NCBI RefSeq assembly: GCF_005517195.1
Contig: NZ_CP040244.1
Coordinates: 6,156,001 to 6,220,000, forward strand
Direction: 5' to 3'
DNA length: 64,000 nucleotides
Origin: Streptomyces vilmorinianum
Lineage (GTDB): Bacteria > Actinomycetota > Actinomycetes > Streptomycetales > Streptomycetaceae
The notes beneath the pieces were generated by a model. It made no database searches, was not told where the DNA came from, and saw only the letters and a list, made by a program, of their open reading frames with translations. Position 1 is the first letter of the stretch. The number at the start of each line of letters is the position of its first letter. A program made the position numbers and the translations under genes. Positions 1-8,518 of this stretch are shown in pieces.

Positions 1-231
1 GCGCTGCTCGTGGAGCTCCCCGACGACCGGACGGTGAAGACCTCGCCCCGCCTGACCCCGGCGCAGTCGCGGCTGGTCGGGGAGCTGGTGCGCGATCGTC
101 TCGGCGCGCCGGCGGACCATCCGGACCACGGGCCCGTGACGATGCTCGCCGACCCCCTGCCCGTCGAGCTGAGCCAGCAGGCCGGGCGCCACGAGACCGC
201 GCGGTTCGTACGGGTGCGGTCCGACGGCTAG
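1..231 (+). CDS. C-terminal end of an unrecognised protein (5' truncated by window edge)
   Basis: The frame is open from base 1 and stops at the TAG at 229-231, so only the last 76 residues are visible. The translation is rich in charged residues and has no motif I recognise. A GTG at position 10 could act as a start, but codon usage is already coding-like before it, so a truncated gene is more likely. The stop codon lies inside the first copy of a 12-bp tandem repeat. After the TAG the same frame stays open through further Ser-Asp-rich repeats, so the present C-terminus may have been set by a stop arising in a repeat tail. No function is proposed. Confidence 0.6.
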   Translation, partial: ALLVELPDDRTVKTSPRLTPAQSRLVGELVRDRLGAPADHPDHGPVTMLADPLPVELSQQAGRHETARFVRVRSDG

Positions 232-291
232 TCCGACGGCTCGTCCGACCGCTCGTCCGACCGCTCGTCCGACGGCTCGTCCGACACCTGG
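220..291. repeat. 12-bp tandem repeat (GTCCGACSGCTC unit), about six copies
   Basis: Degenerate 12-bp units of the form GTCCGAC(C/G)GCTC run head to tail across the end of the first gene. They grade into GGCCCG-type units and GGCAAG/ACCCACGGC units up to about 390. Three codons per unit would keep a repeat in frame. The rest of 292-535 holds no convincing gene on either strand, only this low-complexity sequence and the leader of the next gene. Confidence 0.75.
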
Positions 292-535
292 CCCGGAGGT
301 CGGCCCGGCGGTCGGCCCGACACCTGGCCTCGCGGTCGGCCCGGCGATCGGCCCGACGGCAAGGCCCACGGCAAGACCCACGGCACGTCCGATGGGGCCG
401 CGCACGGCAGTTGGCGCAAAGCGAGCGCCCCGCGGGCCCTTGGCGGACCGCGTCCGGTCAGCGGGTCCTTGTTGACGGTGCGGTGGTGCACACTTGCTGC
501 CTGGTACAGCGCTCACGGGGAAGGCGGCGGCCGGC

Positions 536-2623
536 ATGCTGACGGGGATCGAGGAGGTCGACTGGGCCTCGCTGGGGCATGCGTACGGCCCCGCTGACGA
601 TGTGCCGGGACTGCTGCGCGGCCTCGCCTCGGACGATCCGGCGGAGCGCGAAGTCGCGCTCGACGCCATGTACGGCGCCGTGCACCACCAGGGCGATGTG
701 TACGACTCGACGCTCGCCTGCATCCCCTTCCTGCTCGAACTCGTCGCCGATCCCGAGGTCCAGGACCGTGGCGGCATCGTGGAGTTGCTGACCAGCATCG
801 GCGGGATCGATCTCAGCGGCGACGACGAACTGGACGAACTCGACCCGGACGACGAGGAGTTCATCCCCGCCGCCAACTACGCGATGGCGGCCGCGGCCGT
901 CGCCGCCGGTGCCGACGTCTTCCTCGGGCTCGTGGGCGACCCGGACCCCGAGGTGCGCCTCGCCGCCCCGTGCGCGCTCGCCTCGCTGCACCCCGACCCG
1001 GCGCGCGTGCTGACCCTGCTGCGGGAGCGGCTGACGGTCGAGTGCGACACGGAGGTACGGCTCGCCCTGGTGGAGGCGGTCGGGAGGATCGCGCGGCGGC
1101 ACGAGTCGCTGCGGGCCGAGACGGTGGAGTGGCTCGGCTGGCTCACGCGCGCGGCCCAGGCGCCCGGGCTGCGGCTCGCGGCCCTCGCCCAGCTGGCCCG
1201 GTGCGCGCCGGGCGAGGTCCCGCAGGACGTCGTGGAGCGGGTGACGGAGCTGCTCGACCAGGTACGGACGGCGCCGCCCGAGCCGGCCTTCCCCGAGAAC
1301 GGCCGGCCGTCCACGCCCACGCTCATCGGGCAGGTCCGGGAGCTGCTCGAAGAGCACTCCGCCGGCCGGCCGACCCCGTGGACCGACGAGCTGATGCGCA
1401 CCCTGCACACCGCGCTCGACGACCGCGTCGAGGACCGGATCGCGCTGATCCTCGCCCAGCTGCGCAGCCCCGACCGGTGTCAGAGGTCGGACGCGATCTG
1501 GCTGTGCGGCGGGCTGACACGGGTGTGGCGCGGCCGGTACGAGGAGGTGGTGCGGCTGGTCGGGGCGCAGCTCGCCGACCCCGATCCGCGGCTGCGCGAG
1601 GCCGCCGTCGCGTTCCTCGAAGGGCTCTTCGAGCTGACCGTGCCCGCCGCCGACGCCCTCGCGGCGCGGCTCGCCGAGGGACCCGACGGGCCGCTGGGCG
1701 GCCAGGGGGGTACCCGGGCCCGGGACGGACGCTGCCGGGCGCTGCTCGCCCTCGCCCGCTCCGGGGACGCCCGGGCGGTGCCGCTGCTCGCCCGGGCCCT
1801 GGAGGAGCCCGAGGTGCGCCGTGAGCTGCTGTACGCGGTCCCCACCCTGGGCCCCGCCGCCGTCCCGCTCGCCCCGGCGCTGCGCCGGCGGCTCGCCCGG
1901 GTCGAGCTGGACGACCGGCTGTACGACCAGGCGGCGCCGCTGCTGTTCGCCCTGACCGCGGTCCGGGGCGTCCAGGCCCTGCCCGAGGTGCTGCGGGTGC
2001 TGCGCGGGGCGCCGTCGAACCGGCGGGACTGGGTGCACGAGGCGGCGCTGCGGGCGCTGGCCTCCTTCGGCCCGGCCGCGCGGGAGGCGACCGCGGACAT
2101 GCGGGCGCTGCTCGGGAGCGATTCGGCCGCGGTCGCGGCGGAGGCGGCGCTCGCGCTCTGGTCGGTGGAGGGCGACCTCGGGGCCGTGCTGCCGGCCCTC
2201 GAGGCGCGCCTCGGTCCGGATGCGGCCGATCCGGACCGGTGCGCGGCCGCCCGTGCGCTGGGGGCGATCGGCCCCGCCGCGGCGGGCAGCGCGCCGGCCC
2301 TGCTGCCCGGCCTCACGGCCCGGGACCTGTGGGTACGGGTGCGCAGCGCGGCGGCCCTGTGGCGGGTGTCCGGGGACGTGGCGTCGGCGCTCCCCGTCCT
2401 CCTGGCGGCCTGGGAGGAGAACCGGCACGCGCGCGTGGACATCGCGGAGTACCTGGCGGAGATGGGCCCCGCGGCGGCGGGGGCGGAGTGGGTGATCCGT
2501 ACGGAACTGGCCCGGCGCCGCCGCCACAACGCGCGCGAGGGCGGCTACAGCAGCCACGCCATCCACGAGGACGAGAAGCTCCTGACCTTCTGCCGTGCCG
2601 CCCTCGACCGGATGGAGCTCTGA
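536..2623 (+). CDS. HEAT-repeat (PBS-lyase-like) protein
   Basis: This 695-residue protein is built almost wholly of HEAT-like helical repeats. Units of roughly 30-40 residues recur with the pattern D-P-x-x-R-x-x-A-x-x-x-L, for example around DPDPEVRLAA and DPDPRLREAAV, and Ala/Leu/Arg content is very high. It is predicted to be a soluble alpha-solenoid that binds a partner protein. No catalytic domain, signal peptide or membrane segment is visible. The ATG at 536 follows a GGGGAAGG ribosome-binding sequence about 11 bases upstream; a TTG 42 bases earlier has none. It stands alone upstream of the lipoprotein/kinase operon. Its partner is unknown. Confidence 0.85.
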   Translation: MLTGIEEVDWASLGHAYGPADDVPGLLRGLASDDPAEREVALDAMYGAVHHQGDVYDSTLACIPFLLELVADPEVQDRGGIVELLTSIGGIDLSGDDELDELDPDDEEFIPAANYAMAAAAVAAGADVFLGLVGDPDPEVRLAAPCALASLHPDPARVLTLLRERLTVECDTEVRLALVEAVGRIARRHESLRAETVEWLGWLTRAAQAPGLRLAALAQLARCAPGEVPQDVVERVTELLDQVRTAPPEPAFPENGRPSTPTLIGQVRELLEEHSAGRPTPWTDELMRTLHTALDDRVEDRIALILAQLRSPDRCQRSDAIWLCGGLTRVWRGRYEEVVRLVGAQLADPDPRLREAAVAFLEGLFELTVPAADALAARLAEGPDGPLGGQGGTRARDGRCRALLALARSGDARAVPLLARALEEPEVRRELLYAVPTLGPAAVPLAPALRRRLARVELDDRLYDQAAPLLFALTAVRGVQALPEVLRVLRGAPSNRRDWVHEAALRALASFGPAAREATADMRALLGSDSAAVAAEAALALWSVEGDLGAVLPALEARLGPDAADPDRCAAARALGAIGPAAAGSAPALLPGLTARDLWVRVRSAAALWRVSGDVASALPVLLAAWEENRHARVDIAEYLAEMGPAAAGAEWVIRTELARRRRHNAREGGYSSHAIHEDEKLLTFCRAALDRMEL

Positions 2624-2662
2624 AGGCCGGGCCGGCACAGGTGGACAAAGAGGACTTCCCTG

Positions 2663-2700
2663 CGAATAAGGTCTGTACGAATAAGGTCTAGGGGAAGACC
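2663..2700. promoter_or_regulatory. Direct repeat plus inverted repeat upstream of the lipoprotein/kinase operon
   Basis: The 12-mer CGAATAAGGTCT occurs twice with a 15-bp period (2663-2674 and 2678-2689). It is followed at once by an inverted repeat GGTCT-N6-AGACC (2685-2689/2696-2700). Paired direct repeats just upstream of a gene start are typical of OmpR-type response-regulator sites. The first gene downstream starts at 2739 and is cotranscribed with a histidine kinase. The binding protein is unknown. Confidence 0.45.
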
Positions 2701-2738
2701 GACCGTCCCGAGCTCCGGCTCGACCCCCGAGGAGCAGT

Positions 2739-3497
2739 GTGAGACCGCGCGGAGTGCCGCTCGTCGCCGTCGTGGCCCTGGCCGCGGCGGCGCCGCTCGT
2801 GCTCTCCGGCTGCGACGCCGAGGGCGAGCTGGAGAGCGCGGGCGCCACGCCCACCGCCATCGGCCCCGTCCGCCTCTGGCCCGACCTGCCGCCCGCGTCC
2901 GAGCCGCCCCTCGACTACGGCGAGACCGACACCCAGACCGTGCCCGGCATCAAGGCCCCGGGCGACGACGTGCGTCGCGTCGACCCCGTGGCCGTGGTCC
3001 AGGCCGAGGTGAACGCCCACCCCGACACGTACTCCGGCGCGGACGGCATGTACGAGGAGACGGCCCGGCAGATCGGCCGGTGCGGCACCCAGCCAGCCGC
3101 GTGCCCGGTGATGCGGCCGTACTACCGCGATCTGACCGGCAACGGCCGTGACGAGCTGATCGTCGGCATCCGGATGCCCGAGCAGCAGGTCGGCCTGCGG
3201 GTCTATACGGCCGAGAAGGGCGGCCTCACCCGGATCATGGCCACCACCGACCAGGTCATCAGCGTGGACCTGGCGGGCCGGGACGTGATCGTGCGGGCCG
3301 CCTCGGCCGGCATTCCGGGGTACGAGTACCGGACCGCCTGGTCCTGGGACGAGCAGCAGCGCGCGATGCTGCCGACCCGCGACGAGATCGTCCGCGTCAA
3401 GCCGACGGGGCCCTCGCCCTCGCCCTCGTCCCCCTCCTCCTCCTCGCCCTCCCCCTCCCCCGAGACGGCCGCCGACCTTGCGACGGACGGCCCGTGA
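2739..3497 (+). CDS. Secreted lipoprotein cotranscribed with a histidine kinase
   Basis: This 252-residue protein has a lipoprotein signal sequence: two Arg, a hydrophobic stretch and the lipobox LSGC with Cys25. It should be tethered to the outer face of the membrane. The mature part has a repeat-protein-like segment (YRDLTGNGRDELIVGIR, about residues 128-144) resembling an FG-GAP blade. It ends in a Ser/Pro-rich tail. The GTG start has GAGGAG just upstream. Its stop overlaps the kinase start (GTGA). The arrangement recalls CseA, the lipoprotein that modulates the CseB/CseC cell-envelope stress system, so it may tune the kinase sensor domain. That role is inferred from position only. Confidence 0.8.
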   Translation: MRPRGVPLVAVVALAAAAPLVLSGCDAEGELESAGATPTAIGPVRLWPDLPPASEPPLDYGETDTQTVPGIKAPGDDVRRVDPVAVVQAEVNAHPDTYSGADGMYEETARQIGRCGTQPAACPVMRPYYRDLTGNGRDELIVGIRMPEQQVGLRVYTAEKGGLTRIMATTDQVISVDLAGRDVIVRAASAGIPGYEYRTAWSWDEQQRAMLPTRDEIVRVKPTGPSPSPSSPSSSSPSPSPETAADLATDGP

Positions 3498-4795
3498 AGC
3501 GCCGCCGGCCTCGCGCGAAGCTCCGCCCGCCCGCCTGGACCGCGAGCCTCACCTGGAAGTCCGCGGTCTTCATCACCGTCATGTGCTGCGCCCTGGCGGC
3601 GCTGCTCGGCGTGCTCGTCCATGTCTCGGTGGCCCGGCACACCGTGGACGACTCCCGGGAGAGGGCGCTGACCCGGCTCACCGCCGCCACGCGCGCCTAC
3701 GAGGCGGGCGACCCGCTCCCCCGGTTCGCCGGGATCGACCCCGAGGGACTGCCCGGCCCGCTGCGCGCGCTCGCCCTCAAGGGTGAGCGCGGCACGGTGG
3801 TCGAGAACCACGAGGGCCGGCCGACGATGTGGGCGGCGGGGCCCGCGGACGGCCGGGCGCTGGCCGTCCGCGTGGACTACTCGACGAGCGCGGAGACCAT
3901 CGACGAGCTCGACCGGTCGATCCTGGGCTCCTCGGTCCTGGCGATCGGGGCGACCCTGCTCGTGGGCGCGTTCGCGGTCACCCGGATCACGCGGCGGCTG
4001 CACCTGACCGCCCAGGTGGCCCGGCGGATCAGCGCGGGCGATCTCGACGCGCGCGTCAACGACCCCCGTACGAAGGACCCTTCGCGCCCCGAGGACGAGG
4101 TGGCCACGGTCTCCGGGGCGCTCGACACGATGGCCTCCTCGCTGCAGAGCAAGCTCCAGGCCGAGCAGCGCTTCACCGCCGATGTGGCCCATGAGCTGCG
4201 CACCCCGCTGACGGGCCTGTCGGCCGCCGCCGAACTGCTGCCGGAGGGACGCCCCTCGGAGCTCGTACGGGACCGGGTGAAGGCGATGCGCGGGCTGACC
4301 GAGGACCTGCTGGAGATCTCGCGGCTCGACGCCCGCAACGAGACGGTCGATCTGGCGGTGCACGAGCTGGGCCCGCTCGCGCGGCGGGTCGTGCACGCCT
4401 CCGGGACCGGGACCGGGAGCGGGACCGAGGTGCGGATCGTGCGGGACGCCACGGTCGAGACGGACAAGCGGCGCCTGGAGCGGGTGCTCGGGAATCTGCT
4501 CGCCAACGCGCACAAGCACGGGGCGCCGCCGGTCGTCCTGACCGTGGACGGTCCCGTGGTCACGGTGCGGGACCACGGCGCCGGGTACCCGGAGTACCTG
4601 CCGGCGTCCGGGCCGCAGCGGTTCCGTACGGAGAGCGGCGGCAAGGGGCACGGGCTCGGGCTCACCATCGCGGTCGGCCAGGCCCAAGTGATCGGCGCGG
4701 AGCTGGTCTTCGCCAACGCGCCGGACGGCGGCGCCGAGGCACGGCTGACGCTGCCGGAGTACGTACGGTTCACGAGTGAGCCGCTCGCCCCCTGA
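3494..4795 (+). CDS. Membrane sensor histidine kinase without adjacent response regulator
   Basis: This 433-residue kinase has two transmembrane helices (about 23-46 and 142-165) enclosing an extracellular domain of about 95 residues. A HAMP linker follows, then a dimerisation domain with the phospho-accepting His233 in FTADVAHELRTPL. The ATPase domain has an N box (NLLANAHKHG, 334-343), G1 (DHGAGY) and G2 (GHGLGL). All catalytic boxes look intact. It overlaps the lipoprotein gene by 4 bp. No response-regulator gene lies on either side: upstream is the lipoprotein, and downstream after 56 bp is a RodA/FtsW gene. Its partner must be encoded elsewhere. The RodA/PBP neighbours make a cell-wall stress signal plausible. 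Confidence 0.88.
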   Translation: MKRRRPRAKLRPPAWTASLTWKSAVFITVMCCALAALLGVLVHVSVARHTVDDSRERALTRLTAATRAYEAGDPLPRFAGIDPEGLPGPLRALALKGERGTVVENHEGRPTMWAAGPADGRALAVRVDYSTSAETIDELDRSILGSSVLAIGATLLVGAFAVTRITRRLHLTAQVARRISAGDLDARVNDPRTKDPSRPEDEVATVSGALDTMASSLQSKLQAEQRFTADVAHELRTPLTGLSAAAELLPEGRPSELVRDRVKAMRGLTEDLLEISRLDARNETVDLAVHELGPLARRVVHASGTGTGSGTEVRIVRDATVETDKRRLERVLGNLLANAHKHGAPPVVLTVDGPVVTVRDHGAGYPEYLPASGPQRFRTESGGKGHGLGLTIAVGQAQVIGAELVFANAPDGGAEARLTLPEYVRFTSEPLAP

Positions 4796-4851
4796 CGGCG
4801 CACCGTCACACATAAGGGATATAAGCCATACCGCTTGCTACGTTGCGGACC

Positions 4852-6192
4852 ATGACCGCAAAGCGCCGCGGCGTGGAACTCTCCCTCCTCGTCTGCGCCG
4901 TCCTGATCTCCGTCCTCGGCTACGCCGATGTCGGCCTGGCCGAGAACGGCGCCGTGCCGCCGGACGCCGCCCGCTACGGCGGCGGTCTCGGTGCGCTCGC
5001 GCTCCTCGCGCATCTCGCCGTCCGCTTCCGCGCGCCGTACGCCGATCCACTGCTCCTGCCCATCGCCGTCCTCCTCAACGGCCTCGGCCTGGTGCTGATC
5101 TACCGGCTCGACCTGGAGACGCCCCGGGACCAGGCCGCCTTGCCCCAGCTGGTCTGGTCGACGCTCGGGGTGGCGCTCTTCATCGCGGTCGTCGTCCTGC
5201 TGCGCGACCACCGGGTACTGCAGCGGTACGCGTACCTCTCGGTGGCCACCGCCCTCGTCCTGATGCTCGTGCCGATCTTCTTCCCGGCCGTGAACGGGGC
5301 CCGGATCTGGATCCGGCTCGGTGGACTCTCCTTCCAGCCGGGCGAGTTCGCCAAGATCCTGCTGGCCGTCTTCTTCGCCGCGTACCTGGCGGCCAACCGC
5401 AACGCGCTGGCGTACACCGGCCGCAGGATCTGGCGGCTGCAGCTGCCCACCGGCCGGGTGCTCGGGCCGATCGTGGCGATCTGGGTGCTGAGCGTCGGCG
5501 TGCTGGTCCTGGAGCGGGACCTCGGCACCTCGCTGCTCTTCTTCGGACTCTTCGTGATCATGCTGTACGTGGCGACGGGCCGGACCGGCTGGATCGCGGT
5601 CGGGCTGCTCCTGGCGGCCGTCGGGGCGTTCGCGGTCGGCTCCCTCGAACCACACGTCCACAGCCGGGTCGAGGACTGGCTGAACCCGTACGCGTCCATC
5701 GAGGCGGGCGACGGGCCGAGCCAGCTCGCGCAGTCCCTCTTCTCCTTCGCCGCGGGCGGGATGTTCGGCACCGGGCTCGGGCTCGGGCACTCGATCCTGA
5801 TCGGGTTCGCCGCCAAGTCCGACTTCATTCTCGCGACGGCGGGCGAGGAGCTCGGCCTTGCCGGGCTGACCGCCCTGTTCCTGCTGTACGGGCTGCTCGT
5901 CGCGCGCGGCTACCGGGCCGGTCTCGCCCTGCTCGACCCCTTCGGCCGGCTCCTCGCGATCGGCCTCGCCTCGATCCTGGCGCTCCAGGTCTTCGTGATC
6001 GCCGGCGGGGTGATGGGCCTGATCCCGCTGACGGGCATGGCGATGCCGTTCCTGGCGCAGGGCGGTTCGTCGGTCGTCACCAACTGGGTCATCGTGGCGC
6101 TGCTGATCCGGGTGAGCGACTCGGCCCGCGCCCCGCGCCCGGACACCGTCGAGGCCGGGGTCATCGCCCCGGTCGTGGAGGACGCCCGGTGA
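4852..6192 (+). CDS. RodA/FtsW/SpoVE-family peptidoglycan glycosyltransferase
   Basis: This 446-residue polytopic membrane protein has about ten hydrophobic segments. It carries SEDS-family signatures, including GGLSFQPGEFAKI (with the PxEfaK motif), ERDLGTSLLFF and a late GMAMPFLAQGGSS segment. SEDS proteins polymerise lipid II into glycan strands and work with a partner transpeptidase. That partner is the next gene, whose GTG overlaps this TGA by 4 bp. The ATG at 4852 is preferred over a TTG nine bases earlier. An AT-rich stretch at 4811-4831, unusual for this genome, probably holds the promoter. In Streptomyces this extra pair is separate from the ftsW in the division cluster. Confidence 0.92.
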   Translation: MTAKRRGVELSLLVCAVLISVLGYADVGLAENGAVPPDAARYGGGLGALALLAHLAVRFRAPYADPLLLPIAVLLNGLGLVLIYRLDLETPRDQAALPQLVWSTLGVALFIAVVVLLRDHRVLQRYAYLSVATALVLMLVPIFFPAVNGARIWIRLGGLSFQPGEFAKILLAVFFAAYLAANRNALAYTGRRIWRLQLPTGRVLGPIVAIWVLSVGVLVLERDLGTSLLFFGLFVIMLYVATGRTGWIAVGLLLAAVGAFAVGSLEPHVHSRVEDWLNPYASIEAGDGPSQLAQSLFSFAAGGMFGTGLGLGHSILIGFAAKSDFILATAGEELGLAGLTALFLLYGLLVARGYRAGLALLDPFGRLLAIGLASILALQVFVIAGGVMGLIPLTGMAMPFLAQGGSSVVTNWVIVALLIRVSDSARAPRPDTVEAGVIAPVVEDAR

Positions 6193-7658
6193 TCCCGTAC
6201 ATCCGGCGCGCGGCCGCGCTCTGTCTCGTCCTGCTGGTGGCGCTGCTGGTCAACGCGGCGCGAGTGATGATCCTCGAAGCGGAGTCGCTGGACGAGAACC
6301 CGGCCAACCGGCGCCTGGCGATCACCCGCCACGGCCAGCCGCGCGGCGAGATCCTGGTCGAGGGGCGGCCGGTGACGGGCTCGCGCGACAGCGGCCAGCA
6401 GCTGCGCTACGAACGGACGTACAAGCAGGGGCCGTTGTACGCGCCGGTGACCGGCTACGCCTCGCAGACGTACGGCACCACGCTCGTGGAGAACGCCGAG
6501 GACGGGGTCCTGTCCGGTACGAGTCCGCTGCTCGCCCCGCTGCCGTTCTGGAACGACATCAGCCGGGGGCGGCTGCCGGGCGGGGACGTGGTGACGACGA
6601 TCCGGGCGCCGATGCAGGAGGCGGCGTACCGGGGTCTCGGCGGGAAGCGGGGGGCGGTGGCGGCGATCGAGCCGTCGAGCGGGCGGATCCTGGCGCTGGT
6701 CTCCTCGCCCTCGTACGACCCGGGGGAACTGTCCGGCACGGGTCCGGCGGTCAAGGGCGCGTGGGCGCGGCTGAACTCCTCGCCGAACCAGCCGATGCTG
6801 AACCGGGCGATCCGGCAGACCTATCCGCCCGGCTCCACCTTCAAGATCGTGACGGCGGCGGCGGCGCTGGACGCGGGCGTGGTGACGGACGTCGACGCGC
6901 CCACGGACACCCCGGACCCGTTCGTGCTGCCGGGGACGAGGCAGGTGCTGCCGAACGCGGCGAAGGGGTGCGGGAACGCCTCGCTGGCGTACGCGATCCA
7001 GTGGTCGTGCAACACGGTGATGGCCGGGCTCGGGGTGGAGGTGGGCCTGGCGGGGATGGTGGAGGCGGCGGAGAGGTTCGGCTTCGACGACACGGGGCTG
7101 AGGATCCCGTCATGGGTGGCGAAGTCGAACTTCGACCGGGAGATGAGCGCCGACCAGCTGGCGCTGTCGTCGATCGGTCAGTTCGACACGACGGCGACGC
7201 CGTTGCAGATGGCGATGGTGGCGGCGGCCGTCGCCAACAACGGGGAGATCGCGTACCCGTATCTGGTCGACCGGACGACGACGGCGGGCGGCACGACGGT
7301 CGACTCGACGGGACGGCGCAGCTACCGCCAGGCGATGCGCCCCTCGACCGCGACCCAGCTGCAGCGGCTGATGGTCGAGGCGGTCGAGGAGGGCACGGGC
7401 TCGAACGCGGCGATCCCGGGGGCGCGCGTCGGCGGCAAGACGGGCACGGCGCAGCACGGGCTCGGCAACACAGGGACGCCGTACGCCTGGTTCATCGCCT
7501 GGGCGCAGGCCTCGGACGCGGCCCAGCCGGCGGTGGCGGTGGCGGTCGTGATCGAGGACGCGGAGGCCAGCCGTACGGACATCAGCGGGGGCGGCAGCGC
7601 GGCGCCCATCGCCCGCGCGGTGATGGAGGAGGCGCTGCGGGCCCGGGCCGTCAGCTGA
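6189..7658 (+). CDS. Penicillin-binding protein, transpeptidase type (class B-like)
   Basis: This 489-residue protein has one N-terminal membrane anchor (about residues 8-28), a short dimerisation domain and a transpeptidase domain with all three active-site motifs: S216-T-F-K219, S273-C-N275 and K417-T-G419. It forms D,D-crosslinks in peptidoglycan and is a beta-lactam target. The GTG at 6189 overlaps the stop of the RodA/FtsW gene, so the two are translationally coupled and probably form one synthase. It is shorter than PBP2 or FtsI, as in the Mycobacterium PbpA/RodA pair. The last 8 bp overlap the end of the convergent gene. Confidence 0.93.
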   Translation: MIPYIRRAAALCLVLLVALLVNAARVMILEAESLDENPANRRLAITRHGQPRGEILVEGRPVTGSRDSGQQLRYERTYKQGPLYAPVTGYASQTYGTTLVENAEDGVLSGTSPLLAPLPFWNDISRGRLPGGDVVTTIRAPMQEAAYRGLGGKRGAVAAIEPSSGRILALVSSPSYDPGELSGTGPAVKGAWARLNSSPNQPMLNRAIRQTYPPGSTFKIVTAAAALDAGVVTDVDAPTDTPDPFVLPGTRQVLPNAAKGCGNASLAYAIQWSCNTVMAGLGVEVGLAGMVEAAERFGFDDTGLRIPSWVAKSNFDREMSADQLALSSIGQFDTTATPLQMAMVAAAVANNGEIAYPYLVDRTTTAGGTTVDSTGRRSYRQAMRPSTATQLQRLMVEAVEEGTGSNAAIPGARVGGKTGTAQHGLGNTGTPYAWFIAWAQASDAAQPAVAVAVVIEDAEASRTDISGGGSAAPIARAVMEEALRARAVS

Positions 7659-8475
7659 TCGGCTCGCGCATCTCCGCGCGGACCTTGGCGGTGGTCTCCG
7701 CGAGTTCGGCGAGGTCGATGTCCTCGGGGTCGGCGACGGCCGACTCCGCGGTGACGAGGGCAACGGCGGAGGCGGTGTTGTCGTCGCCCCAGGCGCACAT
7801 GGGCAGGTTGATGGTGGCCCCGGTCGCGTCCTTGGACCGGGTGACCTGGCAGGTGATGGTCACGTCGTGGCCGGCGGGGGTGACGTCCTTGGGCGGGACG
7901 GCGAGCGTGGACCCCTCGTCCTTCGCGGCTCCCCCGAGGATGGCCGTGCGGGTGCGGTCGGGGTTCTTCATGCGACCGTGGAGGCCGGAGACCACGAGCA
8001 CGGCGCCGTCCTTGCCGCTGTACTCGGCGACGGCCGCCTCGGCATCCTTGACGTTGGGGTCGTAGCTGTCCACGATCTCCTTCCCCTTGCTCTGGGAGAG
8101 GTCGCTGACCAGCGTGTACTCGCCGTCCAGCAGGGTCTTGCGCACGACCAGCTCGTGCGTCCGCGCCGGGAAGGAGCCGCCGGCCCCGCTCCCGTCACGT
8201 CCGAGCTTGGCCGCGTAACCGATACCGCCGACCAGCACCAGGGACCCGAGGACGATGGCGACGATGGCCCCCGCCGACAGGCCCTTCTTGGGCGGCGGCC
8301 CCCAGGCCCCCGGCCCCGGGTACTGCTGGGGGACGCCCTGCTGCGGGAAGCCCTGTTGGGGGAAGCCCTGCTGGGGCGGTCCGTAGAACCCCGGCTGCTG
8401 CGGGGGCGGCACGGGCCCGCCGTAGGGGTTGTGGGGCTGCGGGCTCTGCGGAGGCGGCATGGTCATGCCGGTCAC
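7651..8475 (-). CDS. Proline/glutamine-rich single-pass membrane protein
   Basis: The first 63 residues are low-complexity Pro/Gln/Gly with a GFPQQ repeat. One transmembrane helix follows (about 67-89), then an extracellular domain of about 185 residues. That domain includes a run with two Cys (TCQVTRSK and PMCAWGDD) that could form a disulphide. Cytosolic proline-rich tails on single-pass proteins are common in Streptomyces and often mediate protein contacts. No enzyme domain is recognisable. Start choice is uncertain: GTG at 8475, ATG at 8466 or ATG at 8460, all in frame, with an AGGTG about 9 bases before the first. Confidence 0.75.
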   Translation of the reverse strand: MTGMTMPPPQSPQPHNPYGGPVPPPQQPGFYGPPQQGFPQQGFPQQGVPQQYPGPGAWGPPPKKGLSAGAIVAIVLGSLVLVGGIGYAAKLGRDGSGAGGSFPARTHELVVRKTLLDGEYTLVSDLSQSKGKEIVDSYDPNVKDAEAAVAEYSGKDGAVLVVSGLHGRMKNPDRTRTAILGGAAKDEGSTLAVPPKDVTPAGHDVTITCQVTRSKDATGATINLPMCAWGDDNTASAVALVTAESAVADPEDIDLAELAETTAKVRAEMREPIS

Positions 8476-8518
8476 GCTACGTCACACCTGCGAACGCCCA
8501 CGCCCCCGGGTCCCGGCC

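Noticed and set aside
458-2860. 800-codon minus-strand open frame over the HEAT gene
   Set aside because: Shadow of a well-supported plus-strand gene; no ribosome site and Arg/Pro-rich nonsense composition.
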